DNA of 64,000 nt from the NCBI GenBank assembly GCA_020152595.1, contig JAIGNY010000099.1, positions 331,001 through 395,000 of the forward strand, read 5' to 3'. Source of the DNA: Chiridota heheva. Lineage: Eukaryota > Echinodermata > Holothuroidea > Apodida > Chiridotidae. A program made the position numbers and the translations under genes. The notes beneath the pieces were generated by a model, which saw only the letters and a program-made list of their open reading frames with translations, was not told where the DNA came from and ran no database searches. Positions 26,479 to 38,800 of this stretch are shown in pieces (position 1 is the stretch's first letter; each line of letters opens with the position of its first letter).

Positions 26479-29400
26479 TATATATATATATATATATACA
26501 TACATACATACATACATACATACATGCATACACATACATAATATAACATATATATTATATATTATATTATGCATATATGCATGCATATACATACATACAT
26601 ACATACATACATACACACACACATATACATACAAAACAAAACAAACATAACAAAAACTGAGTCTGTACTGAGATTTGTAGGGCTACTTACTACACACACT
26701 CACATAGTAATTTCTAAACTTTGGAACAGTTGTGGGTTTTTCCCCATTTGTCACTCACTTGCTGTAACACTTCATTTCCCAAATCGGTCATGACAGATTT
26801 GACATGCACTTTCAATTTTTCGAAAAAAAATATTTTACTTCGTCAAATAGACCCACAGCAGTGATCTGGTATCATTTAAAAGAGCTTGAATAGTTCTTTT
26901 AGAAAATGTAACTGTTTGATGGAGGTTATGTTGAAGATTTTTGAAACAAGATGGGTTGAAATAAAGAACATTTTAAAAATGCACAAAATTTAGCAAAAAC
27001 ATTTTTTTTTTTAAAGCCTTGTTTGCCATACTTCCGGACCTTACTTTTGCCTGAAAACCCTTGAGGAACTTACAAAGACATCAATGCATCCATTTCGGTC
27101 GAATTGTGCAATATCTTTTTTTGGTCAAAGTTATGAAAAATATCATGATTTTTAGCCTTTTTTATACCAAAATTTGGGAAAAATCAAAGCTTCTGATTGT
27201 AATACAAGTATAAAAACAAATCCACACAATAGGAGATTGGCAATGTAGTCTAGTGGTAACGTTTGAGATTATAGTGTGGGCGCCCCAGGTTCGATTAACG
27301 TGCTGGATGCACGACATTGTTTTTCGCAAGTACTTACAGCAGTGATTATTTTTTTTGTTTATTTTAATTGTTTTTTGTTTCTACAGGTTTTGCTTTTGAG
27401 AAAAAAATTAAGACTGGTATCATTGAAAGCAAATTTCACAAACAATCTAAATATTTGAAAAAAACCTCCCATTTTCATTATTCACAAGAAAAAATACAAG
27501 CTAAAAGAAATTGGCATATAATTTGCAAATTTGCATAATTTTGTCGATATTTTCTTTATTTTGACTTTTTTATTCAAGTTTATTGTCTTAGCATTCATAT
27601 AAACCAAACTTGTAGTGATACAAAATGAAAGGAAAGTTAGTCAAATCAATTTTCAAAGTCACTTTTTGAATACCCCAGGGTTAAACTTGATGAAGTTATA
27701 ATCAAGAAACAGCCACAGTGCTCATAAAATCCTACGCCCCACATGCTCGGGGCTACCAAGAATTGAATTCAGACACCTGCATTATAATCAAGAAACAGCC
27801 ACAGTGCTCATAACATCCTATGCCCCACGTGCTCGGGGCTACCAAGAATTTAATTCAGACACCTGCAAAGGCAGTCTCAATAAGCCCAGTGGGCTACCAC
27901 TTTAATCATTTCTTGAATATATTCATAGTAAATTACATATACCCTGTACATAGTAATAAGTCAGGCTATTAATTCAAGATTAATGTTGAGTGTTTATATA
28001 TATGCACAGGGCAAATGATTTTGACATGAGAGGAATTGCCTGACTTTAGGAGGGTTATTCGCTAGTGCAAAATCCTTTGAAAAGTGCATAAAATACTCTT
28101 ATAATTATGATGTCAAAACATTATTCTTTTGATAAAATGTTTGTGTTCGAATGTTTTAAATGCATAGAAAACAACTAAAAAGAATTGAAAACCAAGAAAT
28201 GTTTACATATATTTTATTCCTTTTTAAAAATCATTACCTGTTTTGAAAATGGGCTAAACCAAATCATTATGGTCGTGCATTAATGAGATTTAATGCACAG
28301 GTCATAACAATGCAAATACTCCATAGACATTTTATAACCACGCTTATTGTAATACCAATATTATCATTCTGGTGGCTTATAGCGCACCTTATCTCCAAAA
28401 CAATTTATTGAGCACTGACCCATTTTGATTTTCAGATGGTAGCAATACAGAGGTCAATTAATGAGGAGGCAGACACGAGCATGGCACGCCCTCTTAATCT
28501 AGAGGAGGACCCGGAGCTGCGGGGACCCATCTTCATAGCAGAGGACGGGTACTCCAGCGACATTGTGAAAGGTGTCCCGAATGGATTACCGGAGTTTCTG
28601 GAGCCACTATGCAGATCAGGTAATAATTCTTACATTCTAATAACCCTTACTGTACCAGCACGTTTTTGAAAATGTGCTCGGGAGGCGGAGTCAAAGATGG
28701 GGAACCCAAAATGGCGATAATATTGCCACGTGGTAGAGTAAGGGTTAATCAGGGACTTTTTATTGAAGGGTCCTTTGTCCTCCAAGCAGCAGAGTCGGGC
28801 TTGTTCCGTTTCAGTGACCCGCTGGGCCGCCCACCGGGATCACGCTGCATATATTTTCGAGTTGGCACACTTGTCGTGGGTTCCTTAACATACCCTATCA
28901 GCACTTTTTTGAAAATGCGCTTGGGAGGCGGAGTTAAAGATGGGGAACCCAAAACGGCGATATTATTGCCGCGTAGTAGAGTAAGGATTAAATGTAGATG
29001 GTGCTTTCCACTGCGTTGGATATGTACTGAATATGAAATGTAAATTTGGACATGCCGAATTGGCAGATATGTATACACACAGCTTCCAATACACTGTCTG
29101 CATGATAAACGTTCATCTATTGTGTAAGGAGAAATAATCCTATCCTTCCTTCTTGTGTCCCATCCCAAGTTCTGTTATGTTACACTCTTGCTATCTCTTT
29201 CAGTTAAATATTGTGTTATAATAAATAATAAAACCTAATTTTGTAAAGTGCCAATAACTTAAAGCTGTGGTATACACAAGTTATTAGAGGCAAATTGTTA
29301 AACTATAAAATCATGAATATTATATTAAAATTGTATAGAATATTCATGAAATTTCATAAAAACAACATGAGATTATGGCAAAAATTCCTAAATAACTGCT

Positions 29401-29782
29401 GGAAAGCACATAAACATTTTTAAAGGAAATTTTTGTATATATTTTATTCCCAACTAGGTCTGGTGCGGTTTACCCTGAATCCAATGGCTGTAGGAACGTG
29501 GACGGTCCACATGTACCCCCACCCGCCACCTGTCAGTGAGGAAGCCGTGACGCTGGAGAGACTGCCCACAGATGAGGCAAAGCCACCCTCTCCTGTCCCC
29601 TCCCCTGTACAAGCACCTGCTCCCATGCCAGCACCATCTCCTTCACCTGTTACAGTGCCTGTACCTCAACAACAGAAGCCATACATTGAGGTAAGTTTTT
29701 TTTTATACAGTTTCTGGGATATATTAATTTTCACCTTGAAGCAAATACTGAGCAATGTGTGCTTCTGTACAAATATGCAAAA

Positions 29783-29821
<39 letters not shown>

Positions 29822-32800
29822 AAATTACCAACTAGGTTTGGTGCAGTTTTCTTGGAATATGGATCCCCACAGGTCTTTAAATTTATATTGACTTCTGTAG
29901 TTCCTAGGCTTGAAGAGTCTTGGAAATGGAAACAAATATTGAATATGATCTTGAAAATGTTTCGGACTTCCAAATATTAGTACTGTGAATGATTAGCATC
30001 TTTACTGAACGTGTAATCGCCTATATTTGCGAGCGTTCAGAGATTAATTGCTATTAGTACCGAAACTTTCCGTGAGCACAAATAATTGCCCCAAAACGAT
30101 GGTAAGAAGAAAAAAAATTGCACAACTAGTATGGGAAAAATATTGACCCCCTTGTACAAATAAATGCTGAAATTCTGATTTCAAAAGATTATTTCTACAC
30201 AATTAAAATAAAAATTCATAGAAAATATGAATGGAAATTTGGTTTAGAAACAACAGAACAGTTCCCTTCAATGTCATTTAGTCCCTATCTCGCGTGACTC
30301 TTTGCTGTTTTCACCGTGCTCACAACATGCATCATACATAAATATGCCTTGCTGTATACAATTTCAAAACTGCGCCACCACCTGGAAATCAAATTGATTT
30401 GGATCTTCTTCCAAGATGGCCACCTTTTTTTTTTTGTAACATTTTTTGTTTTTGTACAATTTATTTGATTTATCATGTAATATTTACATGCGGATTTATT
30501 GAGTACAACCATTGAAGCTGTTTTAATAGTGTGTTTTTGGGTCAAGTTTTACAGCTTGTAAACAAGATTTTGATTGAGAGAGATCGAAGCCTAATGTTAT
30601 TGTTACATTGTTTATTGTACATTCCCAGTGCATATCACAAACTTTTCGGTGAAATGAAAACAAGAAATATCCTCAATTATAAGTTATTACTGCTAATCTC
30701 AGCATCTTGTATTTACAAGGGTTATTGTAATCCTGTTTCAAATTTGTAAAGGTCTTAATTAGAAATTTGTGAGCCATGCTTGTGTGTTGTTTGAATGGTA
30801 TTGATTTCCAATGGCAAGGCTGAACAACAAAACGATTAATCGCAAGTAGATTTTTTGTAAATGTTTATTTCACATGCGATAGTTTAGCGATTAATCGCTA
30901 AATGTTCATAGCACTAATCAAAATGAGTATTTCAGTAGCTAGATTGCCCCGATAGTTTAGCGATTAATCGCTAAATGTTCATAGCACTATTCAAAATGAG
31001 TGTTTCAGTAGCTAGATTGCCGCGATAGTTTAGCGATTAATCGCTAATGTTCATAGCACTATTCAAAATGAGTGTTTCAGTAGCTAAATTGCCGCGATAG
31101 TTTAGCGATTAATCGCTAAAGATAGCACTATTCAAAATGAGTGCGATAGTTTAGCGATTAATCGCTAATGTTCATAGCACTATTCAAAATGAGTGTTTCA
31201 GTAGCTAGATTGCCGTGATAGTTTAGCGATTAATCGCTAATGTTCATAGCACTATTCAAAATGAGTGTTTCAGTAGTTAGATTGCCGCGATAGTTTAGCG
31301 ATTAATCGCTAATGTTGATAACACTATTCAAAATGAGTGTTTCAGTAGCTAGATTGACGTGATAGTTTAGCGATTAATCGCCGATCTTCATAGCACTATT
31401 CAAAATGAGTGTTTCAGTAGCTAGATTGACGTGATAGTTTAGCGATTAATCGCTAATGTTCATAGCACTATTCAAAATGAGTGTTTCAGTAGCTAGATTG
31501 CCGCGATAGTTTAGCGATTAATCGCTAAATGTTCATAGTACTATTCAAAATGAGTCTTTCAGTAACTAGATGTTGTGTTTCCGTCCCATAGATAGAAGTT
31601 GTCACAGTTTTTAGATAAACAACATGGAAGTTATGAATGGCTGTCATAGAAGGTGACAGACCTTGGTTTTTGTGCCCTATGGTTTTTGGTGGCGATGTCA
31701 TGCATATATATGAGTAGGCAGGGCCTAATGTTAAAATCTTAAAATTCTTATATTTTAACAACAGTGTGTCTTGTTTTTCATATTTGGAATACATATGTTG
31801 TTAGCAAGTGTATACATGTTAATGGTATGAAAACCTGAATTGAAATGATTGTGAGATCCCATTCTTGTGAATGAGTTATGGTATGAAAACTTGAATTTAA
31901 TTAATTGTGAAATCCCATTCTTGTGAATGAGTTATTTTGTTGTCAATGCTATTTTGAGCCCATTGCGTAATACAAATTATTTTATACAAGTAGTTTAAAT
32001 CCATATTGCATGTCGGAATCCAAAACCTTTGGTTTTCTGGTTGTATCTTATGATGTAAATTATACTGTGTTGGTGTATGCTGACTTCTGATGTAGCTATG
32101 TTGCCAAGCCAAACAAAACTGGAAACCATTAATGGTGATGATGATTTTAATAATAATTGTTAAAGAGACATTCAGTAGTAGTTTCTTTCCTTTCATTTTT
32201 GCAGCCTCAAGTTCGAGCTGATGCCAAACCTCCACCAGAGAAGACAGAACCTGATGTGGTAATCATCATGCTGGATAAAGCTGGTAGTCCTAGCATGGGA
32301 CTTAGCATAGTGGCCTTAAAGGTGAGCCTCTAATTCATGTGAATTGTCCAGAATATCATTACGTAGCATCACTTTGTATCTCACACTTACTGGGAGATGT
32401 GCAAGCTGCCAAACCATACTATTTTTTACTATATAGATACAAAGTTTATAGAGAGTGTTTATAGCTCAACTTAAAATTGATATATGATGGAATTAAACGT
32501 TTATTCCACATATCCCCCCTCCCCTCCCCACTTTCTTCAACCTGAGCATTAACGGCATCGCAGACAACCTTGGCCCCAACATCAAATGTGCCCTTTACAT
32601 GGACGACTTCACCATCTTCTACTCCTCCCCTAGCTTTCCTTTTGTCAAAACTAGGCTCCAACTCAGCCTCAACCGGCTGCAAGACTGGTGCAACAATAAC
32701 GGTTTTAAACTCTCTAAAGAAAAGACATGTCTGCATGCACTTTTGTCATTTCAACAACCTCCACCCCAACCCGAACCTCGTCCTCAATGGCAATCGCATC

Positions 32801-35800
32801 TCTAAGGTTGACTACACTAAGTCCATGGGTTTAACCCTGGACCCCAAGCTCTCCTACAAACAACAAATCACCAACATCAAACAGAAATGCAACAGCTCCC
32901 TTAACATTCTCTGCCTCCTCTCCAACACCACTTGGGGTGTGAACCCCTATGCTCTCCTCAAAATCCTCAGGCTTACCATTCGTGTCAAGCTCAATTAAGG
33001 CAATATTGTCTATTGTGCTACTCACAACTTTTACCTCAAGCACATCAACACCATCCAAAATAAAGCCCTCAGGCTTTGTCTGGGTGCCTACAGGACCTCC
33101 CCAATCACCAGCCTTCACATTGAAGCCAAGGAACTCCCCCTTTCTGCTAAGGTGTAGAAAGCTTAGCCTCGCACGCTTTTAGAGCCCTCACCAACACCCA
33201 GAACCCTGTTTACAACCTCATTAGGCACCCCAATTTGTCCACCCTCTTTGATAGGACTAAAACCCTATCCCCTTCCCTTCAGCTTGTGCATCAAATCAGA
33301 CCTCCTGCATCTCATCATCAACACCGCCACTCTTGACACCTTCTCCTGGCTAACTTTTTTCTTTCTGGGCCACCCCCCTTCCTTCTATTCACCTGGGCCT
33401 CTCCACTCATCACAAAGCCCAAACCCACCCTAACCTCTTCATCAACCAACCTCCACAACCAAATCAAAGACCAACTCTCAAACTACACCTTCATCTATAC
33501 TGATGACTTCAAGGAAGGCGACAAGACCGCTGCTGCCATCATCCAAGACATCACCCTCAGTAGCAGGCTTCCCAACCACTCTTCCATCTTCTCGGCCGAG
33601 GCCAAGGCCATCCTCCTTGCCCACAACTTTATTGAATACTCCCTGCTCAGCCACTTTGCCATCTTCTCAGACTCCAAGGCTGTCCTTCTTTACTCAATCT
33701 TAAATGGGATAACCCCACATCCCACCTCCGTAAACTCCTCCCCCTCTCTCCCCATCCCCTCCCTCTCTCCTTCTCCCTCTCCCCCTTCCCCTCTTTCCCC
33801 TTCCCCTCTTTCCCCCTCCCCCTCTTCCCCCTTCCCCTCTTTCCCCCTCTCTCCCCTTCCCCTCTTTCCCCCCCTCCCCTTCCCCTTCTTTCCCCTCCCT
33901 CCCTTCCCCTGCAGAAAAAGTATTTTTTTCTTCTGGACCCCAGCCATGGTGGCATACCTGGCAATGACAGAGCTGTTGCAGCCGCTAAGCTTGCCCTCAA
34001 CTCCCCCTACTCTCTTTCCCAAAACTCTTTCTGACATCAAACCGCTTATTGCTTCCCTTGTTCGTGACCACTGGCACACGTCATGGGACTCCCAAATTTA
34101 TAGCAAACTCCATGTCATCCAGCCCACTATTCCAATCAAACCCACATACAACCTCTCCCGTGCCGACAATGTTTACATTACTCGCCTTCGAATAGGTCAC
34201 ATCCACCTTACTCACTCCCACCTTACTCACTCCCACCTCCTTATTGGCTCCCCCACAGCTCTCCAAAATATGCCATTGCACTCTCACAGTCCTCGGCCTC
34301 CTTGCTTGCCCCCTGTACAACCTTCCCTGAGCTTCCCTAGCTTTCCACAACTCAAAAGCCGAGCTCTTCCAGAAAAACCCTCCAAATAAAATGATCTTCT
34401 TCCTTCATCATGCTTCCCTCTACAACCATATTTATTCCTTTTCTTCCACTCCCTTCTCTCAACTTTCGCCTCTTTTTTTCACTCATGCACTTCCTATCTC
34501 GACCCCAGCTTCCTGGCTTTTAGTTTCCGTGTTTCTCTCAATCTCCCCCTATTTTATTTTCTTCCTACCTCTGGAATGATCTAACCTCTCACGCACAATT
34601 TGATCCTCGCTGTCATCGTACCGTTAAGCCATCATCAAACAAAGAAACATAGTTTCATTTTACAAATTAAACAGTATAATTTACATGTTCACAGACATAA
34701 TATAAACTGGAAAATGCATATTATTATGATATGATATATAGATATGAATTTTGACAAGCAGTTTACAACAAAAATTTTCAAAAACGCCTTGTTCCATTTC
34801 TGATCAGGAAGTCCTCATTACTTTTGAAAATAAGTTTGTGATGATATCACATACACAGACTTGCTTACAACATCCTTACAAATTATATTACATACACAGA
34901 CTTGCTTACAACATCCTCACTCAATTATATCACATACACAGACTTGCTTACAACATCCTTACTAAATTATATCACATACACAGACTTGTTTCCAACATCC
35001 TTACTAAATTATATCACATACACAGACTTGCTTACAACATCTTTACTAAATCATATCACATACACAGACTTGCTTACCACATCCTTACTAAATTATATCA
35101 CATACACAGACTTGTTTCCAACATCCTTACTAAATTATATCACATACACAGACTTGTTTCCAACATCCTTACTAAATTATATCACATACACAGACTTGCT
35201 TACAACATCTTTACTAAATTATATCACATACACAGACTTGCTTACAACATCCTTACTAAATTATTTTGTTTGTCCTAATTTTGAACATCTTGAAGTTTGG
35301 GTACAAATCCTCTTGTCAATGTGTCTGACATGGTTTAGGAAATGTTATGTAACAATTGCGGTCTATTACTTCCCCAGGGTATAAACCAAGAAAAGATTGG
35401 TGTGTATATCAAGGCTGTTGTGCCTGGTGGAGCTGGTGCCAAGGTAATGCCATATTTTTTTTCTTTAAATTCTATTTTTCAGTTGTTCTAAAGTTAAGCT
35501 AAATCATTCCTTAGGGCATAAAGGCCTACATTGTGTAATTAACTTCTCTTAGTTGGTTGATTGGCAGCTTTTTCAACCAATCACCACAGGAATTAGTGTA
35601 GCAACAAAATCTGTGTAACTAAGTGGGGCAAAAATGCTACGTGGTACTGATATAGTACAGCTAGCTAGTGGCCCCCCTTGCTCATGCAGTCAATGCAATA
35701 TACTGCACAAAACAAATTTCTGCTCACACAAGACTGACTGATGACAAAATGGTGAACAAAAATTATGCTTGCTTATGGGCTTTGTAAATCCGATTCCCAT

Positions 35801-38800
35801 TACCTAGAACAGTTAGCATACAGTGTTTTGTTTATTCCTTTTGCTAAAAACTCCTAATGATCCGGAGAAGTGCCATAAATGGATCAACGCTTGTGACCGG
35901 CCACATGAACATCCAAATCTCAGTGCATTAGTCATGCATGATTGCGGATTTGAGGTTTGTTTTCCCACCTAGTTACCGCATTGCTATGGTGGGTGTGGCC
36001 TATTTCCATACTTAGAGAGCTTAATTATGCTTATCTCTAGTGTCTGTTGTGTAGGTGGATCAGAGTCACTAATTCTCTGTGGACAGGACACCAGTCCATT
36101 GCAAGTTAACTTTCCAGCAATGCTGGAACTCATTTAACAGCTAAGTGAACAGGAGCAAATCAGTTCAAGTGTTCAAGGACCCTGGCTAAGATTCGATCCC
36201 ACTTCCTTTTGAGTATAAGACCGATGCCTAATTCGATGCCAGCTCCTTTTGAGTACGAGACCGACGCCCTAATTCGATGCCAGTCTCTTTTGAGTACGAG
36301 GCCAACGCCTTAATTCGATGCCAGCTCCTTTTGAGTATGAAACCGACGCCATAATTTGATGCCAGTTCCGTTTTGAGTACGAGACCGACGCCCTAATTCG
36401 ATGCCAGTTCCTTTTGAGTACTAGACTGACGCCCTAATTCGATGCCAGTTCCTTTTGAGTACAAGACCGACTTCCTAATTTGATCCCAGTTCCTTTTGAG
36501 TACGAGACCAACGCCCTAATCAGATGCCAGTTCCTTTTGAGTTTGAGACCGACGCCCTAATTCGATGCCAGTTCCTTTTGAGTACGAGACCGACGCCCTA
36601 ATTCGATGCCAGTTCCTTTTGAGTACGAGACCGACGCCCTAATTCGATCCTAGTTCCTTTTGAGTATGAGACCAATGCCCTAATTCGATGCCAGTTCCTT
36701 TTGAGTACGAGACCGATGCTCTAATTCAATCCCAGTTCCTTTTGAGTACAAGACCGACTTCCTAATTTGATCCCAGTTCCTTTTGAGTACGAGACCAACG
36801 CCCTAATTCGATGCCAGTTCCTTTTGAGTACAAGACCGACGCCCTAATTTGATCCCAGTTCCTTTTGAGTACGAGACCAACACCCTAATTCGATCCCAGT
36901 TCCTTAAGAGTACAAGACCGACTTCCTAATTTGATCCCAGTTTCTTTTGAATATGAGACCAACTCCCTAATTCGATCCCATTTCCTTTTGAGTACAAGAC
37001 CGACTTCCTGATTTGATGCCAGTTCCTTTTGAGTACAAGACCGACGCCTTAATTCGATCCCAGTTATTTTTGAGTACGAGACCGACACCTTAATTCGATC
37101 CCAGTTCCTTTTGAGTACGAGACCGACACCCTAATTCGATCCCAGTTCCTTAAGAGTACAAGACCGACTTCCTAATTTGATCCCAGTTCCTTTTGAATAT
37201 GAGACCGACGCCCTAATTCGATCCCAGTTCCTTTTGAGTACAAGACCGACGCCTAGATTTGATGCCAGTTCCTTTTGAGTACAAGACCAACTTCCTAATT
37301 TGATGCCAGTTCCTTTTGAGTACAAGACCAACACCTTAATTCGATCCCAGTTCCTTTTGAGTACGAGACCGACACCCTAATTCGATCCCAGTTCCTTAAG
37401 AGTACAAGACAGACTTCCTAATTTGATCCCAGTTCCTTTTGAATATGAGACCGACGCCCTAATTCGATCCCAGTTCCTTTTGAGTACAAGACCGACGCCT
37501 AAATTCGATGCCAGTTCCTTTTGAGTACAAGACCGACTTCCTAATTTGATGCCAGTTCCTTTTGAGTACAAGACCAACACCCTAATTTGATCCCAGTTCC
37601 TTTTGAGTACAAGACCGACTTCCTAATTTGATCCCAGTTCCTTTTGAGTATAAGACCGACGCCCTAATTTGATCCCAGTTCCTTTTGAGTACAAGATCGA
37701 CGCCTTAATTCGATCCCAGTTCCTTTTGAGTACGAGACCGACGCCCTAATTCAATCCCAGTTCCTTTTGAGTACGAGACCGACACCCTAATTCAATCCCA
37801 GTTCCTTTTGAATACAAGACCGACTTCCTAATTTGATCCCAGTTCCTTTTGAGTACGAGACCAATGCCCTAATTCATTGCCAGTTTCTTTTGAGTACGAG
37901 ACCGATGCCCTAATTCGATCCCAGTTCCTTTTGAGTACAAGACCGACTTCCTAATTTGATCCCAGTTCCTTTTGAGTGCGAGACCAACGCCCTAATTCGA
38001 TCCCAGTTCCTTTTGAGTACGAGACCAATGCCCTAATTCGATGCCAGTTCCTTTTGAGTACAAGACCGATGCCCTAATTCGATCCCAGTCCCTTTTGAGT
38101 ACAAGACTGACTTCCTAATTTGATGCCAGTTCCTTTTGAGTACAAGACCAACACCCTAATTTGATCCCAGTTCCTTTTGAGTACGAGACCGACGCCCTAA
38201 TTCGATGCCAGTTCCTTTTGAGTACAAGACCGACTTCCTAATTTGATCCCAGTTCCTTTTGAGTATAAGACCGACGCCCTAATTTGATCCCAGTTCCTTT
38301 TGAGTACAAGATCGACACCTTAATTCGATTCAGTTTTTTTTGAGTACGAGACCGATGCCCTAATTCGATCCCAGTTCCTTTTGAGTACGAGACTGACACC
38401 CTAATTCAATCCCAGTTCCTTAAGAGTACAAGACTGACTTCCTAATTTGATCCCAGTTCCTTTTGAGTACGAGACCAATGCCCTAATTGGATGCCAGTTT
38501 CTTTTGGGTACGGGACCGATGCCCTAATTCGATCCCAGTTCCTTTTGAGTACAAGACCGACTTCCTAATTTGATCCCAGTTCCTTTTGAGTGCGAGACCA
38601 ACGCCCTAATTCCATGCCAGTTCCTTTTGAGTACGAGACCAATGCCCTAATTCGATGCCAGTTCCTTTTGAGTACGAGACCGATGCCCTAATTCGATCCC
38701 AGTTCCTTTTGAGTACAAGACCGACTTCCTAATTTGATCCCAGTTCCTTTTGAGTACGAGACCAAAGCCCTAATTCGTTCCCAGTTCCTTTTGAGTACGA

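Noticed and set aside
26338-26650. IYIYIY-type frames on both strands
   Set aside because: Translations of TA and CATA microsatellites.
33647-34079. Minus-strand glycine/arginine/glutamate-rich frames
   Set aside because: Antisense of a CT-rich expansion within a LINE copy.
34751-35384. 175- and 160-codon frames with 14-residue periodicity
   Set aside because: The 42-bp minisatellite keeps frames open; no start context or known motif.
35850-35970. Possible THAP-like fragment ([15 protein letters not shown])
   Set aside because: Only a short resemblance, with no zinc-ligand start and a stop soon after. It is not enough to call.
36885-37580. Three minus-strand 67-codon frames ([12 protein letters not shown] and similar)
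   Set aside because: Pieces of the 41-bp SINE-derived array.
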